DNA of 64,000 nucleotides from Amycolatopsis japonica (GTDB lineage Bacteria; Actinomycetota; Actinomycetes; Mycobacteriales; Pseudonocardiaceae): NCBI RefSeq assembly GCF_000732925.1, contig NZ_CP008953.1, positions 4,402,001 to 4,466,000 of the forward strand, read 5' to 3'. Shown piece by piece: positions 28,900 to 38,203 of this stretch (position 1 is its first letter; each line of letters starts with the position of its first letter). The notes under the pieces were generated by a model. It saw only the letters and a program-made list of their open reading frames with translations, ran no database searches and was not told where the DNA came from. The position numbers and the translations under genes were made by a program.

Positions 28900-30537
28900 T
28901 CAGAGTTCGGTGACCTTCCCTTCGGCCACTTCCAGCCGCCGTGTCGTCGCCACCGCGTCCAGCATCCGCCGGTCGTGCGTCACCAGCAGCAGCGTCCCCG
29001 GGTAGTCCGCGAGCGCCGACTCCAGCTGTTCGATCGCAGGCAGGTCGAGGTGGTTCGTCGGCTCGTCGAGCACCAGGAGGTTCACCCCGCGCGCCTGCAG
29101 CAACGCCAGCGCCGACCGCGTCCGCTCCCCCGGCGACAACGTGGCCGCCGACCGCAGGACGTGCGCGGCCTTGAGCCCGTACTTCGCCAGCAGCGTCCGC
29201 ACGTCGGCGTCGGCGAGTTCCGGTACCTCCCTGGCGAACGCCTCGACGAGCGGAAGGTCGCCGAGGAACAGCTTCCGTGCCTGGTCGACTTCCCCGACCA
29301 CGACACCGGAACCGAGCGAGGCGGCGCCCTCGTCGACCGGGACCCGCCCGAGCAGCGCCGCGAGCAGCGTCGACTTCCCGGCGCCGTTGGCCCCGGTGAT
29401 CGCGACCTTGTCCGCCCAGTCGATCTGCAGGTCGACCGGGCCGAGGGTGAACCCGCCCCGCCGCACCACCGCGCCGCGCAGGGTCGCCACGACCGCGCCC
29501 GCCCGGGGCGCCGCGGCGATCTCCATCCGCAGTTCCCATTCCTTGCGCGGTTCTTCGACGACGTCGAGCCGCTCGATCATGCGGTCGGTCTGGCGTGCCT
29601 TCGACGCCTGCTTCTCGGTCGCCTCGCTCCGGAACTTGCGGCCGACCTTGTCGTTGTCGGTGGCCTTGCGCCGGGCGTTCTTGACGCCCTTCTCCATCCA
29701 CGAACGCTGCATCGCGCCACGGGCTTCGAGCGACGCCTTGGTGTTCGCGTACTCCTCGTACTCCTCCCGGGCGTGCCGTCGCGCGACGGCACGCTCCTCC
29801 AGATACGACTCGTAGCCACCGCCGTAGGTCCGCACCTGCTGCTGCGCGTAGTCGAGCTCGACGACGCGATCGACGGTGCGGGCGAGGAATTCCCGGTCGT
29901 GGCTCACCAGGACGGTCCCCGCGCGCAGCCCGGTCACGAACCGCTCGAGGCGTTCCAGGCCGTCGAGATCGAGGTCGTTGGTCGGCTCGTCGAGCAGGAA
30001 GATGTCGTACCGGCTCAGCAGCAGCGACGCCATCCCGGCGCGCGCCGCCTGCCCACCCGAGAGCGACAGCATCGGCTGGTCGAGGTTGACGGTGAGCCCG
30101 AGATCCGCGACGACCTCCCCCGCCCGGTCGTCCAGATCGGCCCCGCCGAGCGCGAGCCAGCGGTCGAGGGCGAGGCCATAGGCGTCGTCCGCGCCGGGTT
30201 CGCCCGCGGTGAGAGCCTCGGTGGCGGCGTCGAGCGCGGCCTGGGCTGCGGTCACGCCGGTACGCCGGGAGAGGAACGCGCGGACGGACTCACCCTCGCG
30301 GCGTTCCGGTTCCTGCGGGAGGTGACCGACGGTGGCCGTCGGCGGGTTCAGCCGGACACTGCCCTCTTCCGGCGGCACGAGGCCGCCGAGGGTCTTCAGC
30401 AGGGTCGACTTGCCCGCGCCGTTCACCCCGACGAGACCGATCACTTCGCCCGGGGCGACGACCAGGTCGAGACCGGAGAACAGAACACGGTCGCCGTGGC
30501 CGGCGGCGAGATCCTTGGCAACGAGTGTGGCGCTCAT
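28900..30537 (-). CDS. ABC-F family ATPase (ribosome-associated, possible antibiotic protection)
   Basis: A 545-residue soluble protein with two ABC ATPase cassettes and no membrane segment, the hallmark of ABC-F proteins that act in the ribosomal E site. Cassette 1: GLVGVNGAGKSTLL, LSGGQAARAG, IFLLDEPTNDLD. Cassette 2: AITGANGAGKSTLL, LSPGERTRSA, LLVLDEPTNHLD. A charged linker (KNARRKATDNDKVGRKFRSE and beyond) lies between them. I chose ATG 30537, from which MSATLVAKDL begins the first cassette. No strong ribosome site precedes it, but TAGACT lies 10 nt upstream, so a near-leaderless transcript is possible. Whether it is a resistance type (Vga/Msr/Vml-like) or a translation factor cannot be decided here. 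Confidence 0.92.
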   Translation of the reverse strand: MSATLVAKDLAAGHGDRVLFSGLDLVVAPGEVIGLVGVNGAGKSTLLKTLGGLVPPEEGSVRLNPPTATVGHLPQEPERREGESVRAFLSRRTGVTAAQAALDAATEALTAGEPGADDAYGLALDRWLALGGADLDDRAGEVVADLGLTVNLDQPMLSLSGGQAARAGMASLLLSRYDIFLLDEPTNDLDLDGLERLERFVTGLRAGTVLVSHDREFLARTVDRVVELDYAQQQVRTYGGGYESYLEERAVARRHAREEYEEYANTKASLEARGAMQRSWMEKGVKNARRKATDNDKVGRKFRSEATEKQASKARQTDRMIERLDVVEEPRKEWELRMEIAAAPRAGAVVATLRGAVVRRGGFTLGPVDLQIDWADKVAITGANGAGKSTLLAALLGRVPVDEGAASLGSGVVVGEVDQARKLFLGDLPLVEAFAREVPELADADVRTLLAKYGLKAAHVLRSAATLSPGERTRSALALLQARGVNLLVLDEPTNHLDLPAIEQLESALADYPGTLLLVTHDRRMLDAVATTRRLEVAEGKVTEL

Positions 30538-30684
30538 GAGATCGGTAAGTCTACGGGGACCGATTGAACAGCTCGTGGTCCCTCGGAAGAGTGGCAAGTA
30601 TCCAAGCGATCACGGAACGTGGGTAACCTGGTTGTTCTTCTGGACCCGAACGAATCCCCCGAGCATTGAGGTCGGTGACAGCAA

Positions 30685-31575
30685 ATGGCGGACTCCGCCA
30701 CCCCGGTCCCCGTCGTCCACCAGCAGAAAGGCGGTACCCGCAGGCCGACATTGAGCAGGCGGCGGGAAGTCGGTCATGCCAGCGCGCGGTCGCTGCTGAT
30801 GACGATCCTCGGCGAGTACGTCCTGCCCCGCGACCAGGCGATTTGGACGTCGACACTGGTCGAGGCACTGCGGGTGCTGGACATCGAGGAGAAGTCCGCC
30901 CGGCAGGCGCTCGCCCGTTCCTCCGCCGAAGGCTGGGTGGTCTCCGAACGCGTCGGACGAAGAGTGCGCTGGTCGCTCACCCCACCAGGCAGGCGCCTGC
31001 TGACCGAAGGCGCGGAACGGATCTACGCCTTCGGCAACGAGGAAAAGGCCTGGGACGGACGCTGGCTGATGCTGATCGTCTCGGTCCCCGAAGCGAAGCG
31101 GGATCTCCGGCACCGGCTCCGCACGCGCCTGACGTGGGCCGGGTTCGGTTCCCCGGTCGCCGGGGTCTGGGTCAGCCCGGATCTCAGCCGCCAGCGGGAA
31201 GCCCAGCAGATCGTGCAGGAACTCGGCCTCGACGCCCAGGCGATGTCGTTCACCGCCGCCTACGGTGACGTCGGCGACCAGGAGACGATGGTCGCGCGGT
31301 CCTGGGACCTGAGCGACCTGAAAGACCGGTACGAGGACTTCATCGACCGCTTCACCGGTGCGCGGCCCTCCGGCGAACGCGGGGTCCTGCGCGCGCAGAC
31401 CGAACTCGTACACGAATGGCGCAGCTTCCCGTTCCTCGATCCACGGCTCCCGCTAAAACTCCTCCCCGACGGTTGGAGCGGCGTGCGCGCGGCGGACCTC
31501 TTCCACCGCAAGCACGTCGAATGGCGACCGGAAGCACAGGCGCAATGGGACGAACTCGCGGCGACCTCGGGCTAG
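30685..31575 (+). CDS. PaaX-family transcriptional regulator
   Basis: A 296-residue protein with an N-terminal winged helix (LLMTILGEYVLPRDQAIWTS, then ARQALARSSAEGWV) followed by the PaaX central domain (WDGRWLMLIVSVPEAKRD) and the PaaX C-terminal domain. PaaX represses phenylacetate catabolism in other bacteria and responds to phenylacetyl-CoA. The next gene, 36 nt downstream, encodes an enoyl-CoA hydratase, which fits an acyl-CoA-related role. The rest of a paa operon is not here, so the effector is uncertain. Confidence 0.88.
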   Translation: MADSATPVPVVHQQKGGTRRPTLSRRREVGHASARSLLMTILGEYVLPRDQAIWTSTLVEALRVLDIEEKSARQALARSSAEGWVVSERVGRRVRWSLTPPGRRLLTEGAERIYAFGNEEKAWDGRWLMLIVSVPEAKRDLRHRLRTRLTWAGFGSPVAGVWVSPDLSRQREAQQIVQELGLDAQAMSFTAAYGDVGDQETMVARSWDLSDLKDRYEDFIDRFTGARPSGERGVLRAQTELVHEWRSFPFLDPRLPLKLLPDGWSGVRAADLFHRKHVEWRPEAQAQWDELAATSG

Positions 31576-31611
31576 GGTCACGGGAAACCGACCCACCGGA
31601 GGGAATCCGCC

Positions 31612-32391
31612 TTGGCCACCTCGATCCGCCTCGACCGTGAAGACGACCTCGCCGTCCTGACCATCGCTTCGCCGCCGCTGAACCTGTACACGGCGGACCT
31701 GCAGCGCGAACTGGGCGAGGCGATCGGCGAACTGGAGGCCACGCCGCCACGCGCGGCGCTCATCCGCGCCGAGGGCAAGATCGTCAGCGGCGGGGTGGAC
31801 GTCTCCCTGTTCGACGCCCAGTCGAGCGCCGCCGAGGCGAAGGTGCTCTTCGACGAGATGCTGGCGATCCCCGACCGGATCGCCGCACTCCCGTTCCCCA
31901 CCGTGTTCGCCGCCCACGGTCTGTGCCTGACCTGGGCGTTCGAGGTCGCGGTCGCCTGCGACATCATCCTCGCGAGCGAGAAGGCCAAGTTCGGCCTGGT
32001 CGAACGGGTCGTCGGCCTGACCCCGACCATGGGCGGCACGCAACGGCTCGCCGCCCGCGCCGGGGTCGGCCGCGCCAAGGAGTTCGTGATGACGGGCGCG
32101 ACCTACGACGCCGCGACACTCGAGCGCTGGAACGTGGTCAACCGGGTGTTCCCGGCGGACGGCTTCGACGAGGCCGTCCGCGCTTTCACGACCGATCTCG
32201 CGCAGGGCCCGACGCGGGCGCACGCCGCCACCAAGAAGGTGCTCGAGCACTACGAGCACGGCGGCGTCGCCGAGGCGAACGAGCACATCACGACGATCGC
32301 CGCCGGGCTCTTCGAGACCGAAGATCTGCGCGGCGCGGTGAAGTCGTTCCTCGCCGACGGTCCCGGCAAGGCGACCTTCACCGGCCGCTGA
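31612..32391 (+). CDS. Enoyl-CoA hydratase/isomerase family protein
   Basis: A 259-residue crotonase-fold protein from TTG 31612 (GGAGGG upstream). It has the acyl-CoA oxyanion region SGGVDVSLF, FAAHGLCLTWAFEVAVACDI, and FGLVERVVGLTPTMGGTQRL, where family members carry catalytic Glu residues. It probably hydrates or isomerises an enoyl-CoA in the cytoplasm. It is cotranscribed with the PaaX-family gene. Confidence 0.9.
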   Translation: MATSIRLDREDDLAVLTIASPPLNLYTADLQRELGEAIGELEATPPRAALIRAEGKIVSGGVDVSLFDAQSSAAEAKVLFDEMLAIPDRIAALPFPTVFAAHGLCLTWAFEVAVACDIILASEKAKFGLVERVVGLTPTMGGTQRLAARAGVGRAKEFVMTGATYDAATLERWNVVNRVFPADGFDEAVRAFTTDLAQGPTRAHAATKKVLEHYEHGGVAEANEHITTIAAGLFETEDLRGAVKSFLADGPGKATFTGR

Positions 32392-32396
32392 TCGCC

Positions 32397-33305
32397 CTAG
32401 GGGCGTTGTCCGGCCTCGTCCACCACGCCGGACGCGGTCACCGCTGTCGAATTCGTGCCCAGATACAGGAAGGTGTCGGCGGCGAAGACGATCACCACCG
32501 GTTTCGCCACCTTCGGGTCGTCATGCGGTCCGAGCGGCCACGTGATGCCGACACCGGGCCTGCCCGCCGCGTCCTCGGTGTGGTCGACGGCGCGCAGCCC
32601 GGGCACCTTGGCGGCCGCGCCGAACAGGGCGGCCCGGACGGCGGGCGGGAGGAGGTTCTCGTTCGCCAGCGCGAGGATGTCCTTGCCCATCGCGTTGTAG
32701 TCACCCGTCTCACCGCTGTGATGGGCGTTGAGGTATGCGAACATCGCCTCGGCGTCGGCGGGGAGGTCCGTCCGGTAGGCGGGTGACGGCGTGCAGGGCT
32801 CCGTGACGCCCTTGAGCGGCTGGTCGCCCTTGTAGACCTGCCCCCGCCCGTCCCGGCAGCCCGGGAGCGGGAAGAGCGAGCCGTCGGCCATCTTGATCCG
32901 CCCGTCACGGGTGCCGTCGGCCGACAGCCACGCCTCCCGCTCGCCGTCGGGCTGCTTCGTCTTCGTGTAGACGAACTGGTCCGGTTTCGGCGGTGTACCC
33001 GGCGCCTTCAACGCGGCCGCGGCGGCGTTGCGGAGGACGACGACGGGGTCCGCGACGGCCGCGGTCGGCTCCAGGCCGACCTTCTCGATCGGCGCCAGCG
33101 TGACGACGGCGGTGATCGCCGCGGCGAGCCCGACCGCGCCGGCGCCGGTCCAGGCCCAGCGCCGCCGTTTCTTCAGCGGCACCACGTTTTCCGTTCCGGT
33201 GCGGGCGATTTCGGCCATCAATCGCGCGCGTGCCGAGCCGAGGGCGCCGGATTCCGCGAGGGGCACCGATCCGGTCCGCTCGGCGATCAGCTGCAGCTCA
33301 TCCAT
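32397..33305 (-). CDS. CU044_5270-family membrane-anchored protein (ECF partner)
   Basis: A 302-residue protein from ATG 33305, overlapping by 8 nt the stop of the upstream ECF sigma gene. It has a cytoplasmic N-terminal stretch of about 60 residues, a basic KKRRRW, one membrane segment (WTGAGAVGLAAAITAVVTLA), then a large extracytoplasmic domain. This layout and coupling to an ECF sigma gene are typical of CU044_5270 proteins and suggest an anti-sigma-like sensor. The signal is unknown. Confidence 0.8.
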   Translation of the reverse strand: MDELQLIAERTGSVPLAESGALGSARARLMAEIARTGTENVVPLKKRRRWAWTGAGAVGLAAAITAVVTLAPIEKVGLEPTAAVADPVVVLRNAAAAALKAPGTPPKPDQFVYTKTKQPDGEREAWLSADGTRDGRIKMADGSLFPLPGCRDGRGQVYKGDQPLKGVTEPCTPSPAYRTDLPADAEAMFAYLNAHHSGETGDYNAMGKDILALANENLLPPAVRAALFGAAAKVPGLRAVDHTEDAAGRPGVGITWPLGPHDDPKVAKPVVIVFAADTFLYLGTNSTAVTASGVVDEAGQRP

Positions 33306-33900
33306 GGGTGGAGATCTCCTTCGCAATCGTGGTGTCCGGGCGCCCGAGCGCCTCGCGGACCTTCCGGCGGGCACGGTTCAGCCGGGAGCGGACGGTGCCG
33401 AGCGGGATGTCGAGCGCCGCGGCGATCTCCTCGTAGCTCAGACCTTCCCCGGCGAACAACGTGAGCGTGTCGCGGTCGCCGTCGGCCAGTTCCGCGAGCG
33501 CGGAGTCCAGCAGTTTTCCCATCGCCTCGGCGGTCACCTGATCGGCGACGCGTTCGGCATGCCCCTCTTCGTCAGGCGGCGGGCCGAGGGCTTCCCGCAG
33601 TTTCAGCTCCCTGACCTCGTCTCGGCGCCGCTGCGCGACCAGGTTGGTCGCGATGCCGTAGAGCCACGGCCGGGCGTCGCGGCGCTCGGTGTCGTATCCC
33701 GCGCGTTTGCGGAAGGCGATCAGGAACGTCTCCCCCAGCGCGTCTTCCGCGGCCGCGGGCCCGATACGTCTGACCAGGTAGCGGTGGATGTGCGCGGCGT
33801 GCCGGTCGAAGATCGCGGAGAACCGGTCCGGGCTGGTCACCGACCTCGCGATCACTTCCGCGTCCTCCGGATCGCCCGGATCCGCCTCGGATGAGCTCAT
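33298..33900 (-). CDS. ECF RNA polymerase sigma factor
   Basis: A 200-residue sigma-70 factor from ATG 33900, which has AAAGGCGG upstream; an upstream extension would add 21 unrelated residues. Region 2: FDRHAAHIHRYLVRRIGPAA, LGETFLIAFRKRAGYD, RPWLYGIATNLVAQRRR. Region 4: DRDTLTLFAGEGLSYEEIAA, IPLGTVRSRLNRARRKVREA. It is translationally coupled to the CU044_5270-type membrane protein, the probable regulator of its activity. Confidence 0.92.
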   Translation of the reverse strand: MSSSEADPGDPEDAEVIARSVTSPDRFSAIFDRHAAHIHRYLVRRIGPAAAEDALGETFLIAFRKRAGYDTERRDARPWLYGIATNLVAQRRRDEVRELKLREALGPPPDEEGHAERVADQVTAEAMGKLLDSALAELADGDRDTLTLFAGEGLSYEEIAAALDIPLGTVRSRLNRARRKVREALGRPDTTIAKEISTHG

Positions 33901-33975
33901 GGACCGCCTTTCGCCGTTCGTCGGTGTCACTTGTTGTCCGCATCCGGCGCCGAACGGGTTCACGACCGACGAATC

Positions 33976-34028
33976 GGTCTAGACCTTTTATGCGTGCCGC
34001 GCTACATTCATCTGTGGTCTAGACCACA
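33976..34028 (+). promoter_or_regulatory. Pair of DasR-responsive elements (dre) at the chitinase promoter
   Basis: GGTCTAGACC at 33976-33985 and the 16-bp perfect palindrome TGTGGTCTAGACCACA at 34013-34028 match the Streptomyces dre consensus TGGTCTAGACCA. Centres are exactly 40 bp apart, about four helical turns, on one face of the DNA. A -10-like TACATT (34003-34008) lies between them, so bound repressor would cover the promoter. DasR represses chitin genes until glucosamine-6-phosphate accumulates; application here is inference from the sites. Confidence 0.85.
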
Positions 34029-34081
34029 CGCGCCATTTTCCGAGCAGGTCAGTCTCGCCGCCTCTTTTGGAGAGAACCGCC

Positions 34082-36337
34082 ATGAGACGCACCAGAAGAA
34101 GACTACTCAGCGCACTCACCGTGACACTCCTCGCCGCCGGGCTCCTCGTGGCCGCAGGTAATCCGGCGTTGGCGGCGGGCCGCCTCCGCGCCGCCTTCAC
34201 CTTGGCCGGAACCACCGGTGAGTACACCGTCACCAACCCCAGCAGCGAAACCGTCGCCGACTGGTCCATCACCTTCACCGTGCCAGCCGGCGTGACCGCC
34301 ACGAGCGGCTCGCACGCCACGGTTTCCCAGTCGGGCAACCAGGTCACCCTCACCCCGGCGTTTTACATCAAGTCGCTCGCGCCGGGCCGGTCGACCTACC
34401 CCTACAGCCCGTCGTTCCAGCTCAGTTCCGCGGTCAACCCGACCACGTGCCGGATCGACGACGCCAACTGTGACGGCTCGGGCGACGCGCCGCCGTCGAC
34501 CCCGGCCAACCTGCGTCTCGTGGCGAAGACGACCACGACCGCCGCGCTGGCGTGGAACGCCGCGGCCCCCGGCTCGCTGCCCGTCGTCGGCTACGACGTC
34601 TACCAGGGCACCACGCTGGCGGCGTCGGTCACCGGCACCGAAGCGAGGATCACCGGGCTGACGCCGAACACGGCCTACAGCTTCACCGTCGTCGCCAAAG
34701 ACCGCAAGGACGCCAAATCCCCGCCCACCCCGGCGCTGGCGGTGACCACCAACAACCCGAGCGACGACACCCAGGCGCCGACGGTGCCGTCGAACCTCCG
34801 CTCGACAGCGGTCACCTCGGGCTCCATCTCGTTGGCGTGGAACGCGTCCACGGACAACACCGGCGTCGTCTCCTACGACGTCTACCGCGGCACGACCCTC
34901 GCCACCACCGTCACCGGGACGACGGCGACGGTGACCGGGCTTTCACCGTCCACTTCGTACTCTTTCACGGTCAAAGCCCGTGACGGGTACGACAACGTCT
35001 CCGCGGCGAGCGCGGCCGTCAGCGCTCGCACCGGTGACATCGTGAACGGGTACGCCCGGGTCGGCTACTTCGTCCAGTGGGGCATCTACGGCCGCCAGTT
35101 CTTCGTCAAGAACCTGGTGACCAACGGCTCGGCCGCCAAGCTGACCCATCTGCTGTACGCCTTCGGGAACATCGACCCCGTCAACCACACCTGCCTTTCG
35201 GGCGTCACCAAGGGAACGACGTCCAATCCGCAGGACCCGAACCAGGGCGACGGCGCGGGCGACGCGGAAGACGACTACTCGCGGCCGATGTCCGCGTCCC
35301 AGTCCGTCGACGGGGTCGGCGACACCGGCTGGGAGACGCTGCGCGGCAACTTCAACCAGCTGAAGAAGCTCAAGGCCAAGTACCCGAACCTGAAGGTGCT
35401 CATCTCCTTGGGCGGCTGGACCTACTCGAAGTACTTCTCCGACGTCGCGGCCACACCCGCGTCGCGGCAGAAGTTCGTCGCGTCGTGCATCGACACGTAC
35501 CTGAAGGGGAACGTGAAGGCGTACGGCGGCGCCGGCGGTCCGGGCACGGCCGCGGGCATCTTCGACGGCATCGACATCGACTGGGAGTGGCCCGGCAGCC
35601 CCGACGGGCACCCCGGGAACCACTGGAGCGCCAACGACAAGACGAACCTGACCGCGCTGCTGGCCGAGTTCCGCACGCAGATGGACGCCTACGGCGCGAC
35701 CACCGGCAAGCGGTACGAACTGCAGGCGTTCACCCCCGCCGACCCGGCGAAGGTGAAGGGCGGCTGGGAGATCCCGAAGATCTTCGACTACCTCGACGTC
35801 GCGAACGTGCAGGGCTACGACTTCCACGGCTCGGGCAGCGACAACTCGTGGGAGCCGAACCGCACCGGCCATCAGGGGAACCTCTACGCCGACGCGGACG
35901 ACCCGTACAACTTCAAGTTCAGTGTGGAATCGGCGATCAACGCCTACACCGAAGCCGGTGCCAATCCACGGAAACTGACCCTCGGGCTCGCCTTCTACGG
36001 GAGAGGCTGGCAAGGGGTCGCGGAAGGCGGGAAGAAGGGCGAATGGCAGAGCGCGACCGGAGCCGCGCCCGGCCAGTTCGCCGAGGAAGCAGGTACTCGT
36101 GGCTACGCGAATCTCTTGGCCAGTGTCCCCAACTGCGCCGTCCAGCACGACACCGCGGCCGTGGCCACGTCGTGCTACACCGGCAACGGCGGGCAATGGT
36201 GGACCTTCGACGACGCCTGGTCCATCCAGCAGAAGGTCGCCTGGCTCAAGACACGAGGGCTGCTCGGGGTCATGGCCTGGGAGATGTCCGGTGACACCGG
36301 AACCCTCATGACCACAGTGGACAACTCGCTGAAGTGA
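34082..36337 (+). CDS. Secreted multidomain chitinase, GH18
   Basis: A 751-residue secreted chitinase. Order: signal peptide ending ALAAG (about 1-32), CBM2-like carbohydrate-binding domain (about 33-135), two fibronectin type III repeats (about 142-230 and 237-320), and a GH18 catalytic domain with FDGIDIDWEW containing acid/base Glu502. ATG 34082 has GGAGAG upstream and begins directly with a twin-Arg-rich signal (MRRTRRR). It cleaves beta-1,4-GlcNAc polymers outside the cell. The double dre site upstream implies chitin induction and glucose or GlcNAc control. Confidence 0.95.
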   Translation: MRRTRRRLLSALTVTLLAAGLLVAAGNPALAAGRLRAAFTLAGTTGEYTVTNPSSETVADWSITFTVPAGVTATSGSHATVSQSGNQVTLTPAFYIKSLAPGRSTYPYSPSFQLSSAVNPTTCRIDDANCDGSGDAPPSTPANLRLVAKTTTTAALAWNAAAPGSLPVVGYDVYQGTTLAASVTGTEARITGLTPNTAYSFTVVAKDRKDAKSPPTPALAVTTNNPSDDTQAPTVPSNLRSTAVTSGSISLAWNASTDNTGVVSYDVYRGTTLATTVTGTTATVTGLSPSTSYSFTVKARDGYDNVSAASAAVSARTGDIVNGYARVGYFVQWGIYGRQFFVKNLVTNGSAAKLTHLLYAFGNIDPVNHTCLSGVTKGTTSNPQDPNQGDGAGDAEDDYSRPMSASQSVDGVGDTGWETLRGNFNQLKKLKAKYPNLKVLISLGGWTYSKYFSDVAATPASRQKFVASCIDTYLKGNVKAYGGAGGPGTAAGIFDGIDIDWEWPGSPDGHPGNHWSANDKTNLTALLAEFRTQMDAYGATTGKRYELQAFTPADPAKVKGGWEIPKIFDYLDVANVQGYDFHGSGSDNSWEPNRTGHQGNLYADADDPYNFKFSVESAINAYTEAGANPRKLTLGLAFYGRGWQGVAEGGKKGEWQSATGAAPGQFAEEAGTRGYANLLASVPNCAVQHDTAAVATSCYTGNGGQWWTFDDAWSIQQKVAWLKTRGLLGVMAWEMSGDTGTLMTTVDNSLK

Positions 36338-36343
36338 CGGTCC

Positions 36344-36372
36344 CCCTGGGTGCCGGTGTCCGGCACCCAGGG
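36344..36372. terminator. Hairpin between convergent chitinase and SDR genes
   Basis: Perfect 13-bp arms (CCCTGGGTGCCGG and its complement) around a 3-nt loop fill the gap between the chitinase stop and the SDR stop. It is probably a bidirectional terminator; no U-tract is needed in many actinomycete terminators. Confidence 0.75.
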
Positions 36373-37080
36373 CTAGACCGAGTCCTTGGTCGCGGACCAG
36401 CCGCCGTCGACCACCAGTTGCGTCCCCGTGACGTACGAGGCCGCGGACGAGGCGAGGAACGCGATCACCTCGGCCACCTCGGCGGGATCCCCGAGTCTCC
36501 CCGCCGGGGTGGCCTTGACCGCGCGGGCGTGATCGGCCTCGGCCACCGCGTCCCAGATCGGCGTGAGGATCGGGCCGGGCAGGACGGAGTTCACGCGGAC
36601 GTCGGGCGCGTACTCCACGGCCAGCTGACGGCCGAGCGCCACCAAAGCCCCCTTGCTCGCGGCATAGGCGGGCCGCCCGGGCAGGCCGACCATGGCGTGC
36701 ACCGAGGACACGAGGACGATCGAGCCCCGCCGCTCCCGCAACGACGGCAGGCAGGCCTTGGCGCCGAGATACGCGCCCGCCAGATTGACGTCCAGCTGAC
36801 GGTCCCAGTCCTTCCTGCCGAGTTCGTGCAGCGGCGCCATCACCGCGGTGAACGCGTTGCTGACCAGCACGTCAACCCCGCCGCACGTCTCCTCCGCCAG
36901 CTCGACGGCCCGGCGCCACGTGTCTTCATCGGAAACGTCGCCGACGACGCTGTGCCGGATCCCCGGCTGCTCGGTGATGTCGATGCCGACGACGGTGTGG
37001 CCGGCTTCGGCCAGCCGGGCGACGGTGGCCGCGCCGATACCGGACGCCGCTCCCGAAACGATCGCGCAGGATGTGGTCAA
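36373..37080 (-). CDS. Short-chain dehydrogenase/reductase (SDR)
   Basis: A classical SDR of 235 residues. It shows the NAD(P)-binding VSGAASGIGAA at the N-terminus, the NAG-like block NLAGAY, catalytic Ser in VLVSSVH, YAASK, and a C-terminal YVTGTQLVVDGGW. Asp at the end of strand 2 (VGIDI) suggests NAD preference. Start is TTG 37080 with GGAGGTG 8 nt upstream. It is divergent from the lactonase gene across 42 nt. The substrate is unknown. Confidence 0.88.
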   Translation of the reverse strand: MTTSCAIVSGAASGIGAATVARLAEAGHTVVGIDITEQPGIRHSVVGDVSDEDTWRRAVELAEETCGGVDVLVSNAFTAVMAPLHELGRKDWDRQLDVNLAGAYLGAKACLPSLRERRGSIVLVSSVHAMVGLPGRPAYAASKGALVALGRQLAVEYAPDVRVNSVLPGPILTPIWDAVAEADHARAVKATPAGRLGDPAEVAEVIAFLASSAASYVTGTQLVVDGGWSATKDSV

Positions 37081-37122
37081 AAGGGATTCACCTCCACCTC
37101 GGCTTGCTGCACAGTGTGCCTC

Positions 37123-38139
37123 GTGACTTCTGCGAACGACGACCGGACTCTGCTCATCGTCGGCTCCTACACCGCCGCGAGCGACGGCCGCGGCGGAGGC
37201 ATCGGCACGTTCCGACGCGACGCGCGGACCGGGGAGCTGACCCCGGTGGGCTCTCTCGCTCTGGATTCGCCGAGCTGGCTGACCCCGCATCCCACACTTC
37301 CGGTGCTCTACGCGGTGAACGAGACGGCCGAGGGCGCGATCACCGCCGTGTCGGTCGCCGAAGACGGGACGCTGTCGGCCTTGAACTCGCTGCCGACCGG
37401 CGGGGCGGATCCGTGCCATCTGTCGGTCACGCCGGACGGCCGGTTCCTGCTGTGCGCCAACTACAGCGGTGGCAGCCTGGCCGCGTTCGCGCTGGGCCCG
37501 GACGGGGTGCCCACCGTGCGGACGGCGCTGGTCCGGCACGAAGGCAGCGGCCCGAACGCCGAGCGGCAGGAAGCCGCGCACGTCCACATGGCCGTCATCG
37601 ATGAGACGGGCACGCTGGTCAGCGCGGTCGACCTGGGCACCGACGAGATCCGCAGCTATCGCCTCGGCGAGGAAGGCGAACTGATCCCCGTGTCGGTGTC
37701 GACGCTGCCCGCCGGGACCGGCCCGCGGCAACTGGTCCGGCGTCCGGGCACGAGTCACGCGTACGTCGTCGGCGAACTGGCCGCGTCGCTCGTGACGGTG
37801 CGCGAAGAGCCGCCGGGCACGTTCGCCGTGGAGAACTCCGTTCCGGCGACGCTCGAACCGGGCGGCGAGAACCTCCCGGCGCAGCTCATCCTGCACGGCG
37901 ACCGGCTGTTCCTGTCGAACCGTGGCCCCGAGAAGATCACGGAATTCACTTCCGACGGTGTGGCCGTGGCCGACCACGGCACCGGCGAATGGCCCCGGCA
38001 CTTCTCCATCGTCGGCGAGCACGTTTATATCGCCGCGCAGAGCAGTGACGCGATCCAGGTCCACGAACGCGCGACCTGGCGTCTGATCGGCACTTATCCG
38101 ATCGGCAGCCCGGCCTTCGTCGGCCTTTGGCCGCATTGA
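37123..38139 (+). CDS. Beta-propeller lactonase family protein (Pgl-like)
   Basis: A 338-residue seven-bladed beta-propeller resembling 6-phosphogluconolactonase Pgl: LLIVGSYTAASDGRGGGIGTF at the start, DPCHLSVTPDGRFLLCANYSGG, AHVHMAVID, GTGPRQLVRRPG and GEWPRHFSI. No signal peptide is evident, so it is probably cytoplasmic. Start GTG 37123 is the best fit, though no strong ribosome site is visible and GTG 37114 is an alternative. Lactone hydrolysis is likely; the physiological sugar lactone is uncertain. Confidence 0.85.
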   Translation: MTSANDDRTLLIVGSYTAASDGRGGGIGTFRRDARTGELTPVGSLALDSPSWLTPHPTLPVLYAVNETAEGAITAVSVAEDGTLSALNSLPTGGADPCHLSVTPDGRFLLCANYSGGSLAAFALGPDGVPTVRTALVRHEGSGPNAERQEAAHVHMAVIDETGTLVSAVDLGTDEIRSYRLGEEGELIPVSVSTLPAGTGPRQLVRRPGTSHAYVVGELAASLVTVREEPPGTFAVENSVPATLEPGGENLPAQLILHGDRLFLSNRGPEKITEFTSDGVAVADHGTGEWPRHFSIVGEHVYIAAQSSDAIQVHERATWRLIGTYPIGSPAFVGLWPH

Positions 38140-38141
38140 TT

Positions 38142-38159
38142 CGTTCAGCCCGCTGAACG
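38142..38159 (+). terminator. Short hairpin after lactonase gene
   Basis: CGTTCAGC and GCTGAACG form an 8-bp stem with a 2-nt centre 2 nt after the stop, followed by a T-rich stretch (38169-38179). It is a plausible intrinsic terminator. Confidence 0.5.
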
Positions 38160-38203
38160 GGCGGCACTTCTTTCTTTTCGAGGCGAATAAAGGTCTTGAC
38201 GCA

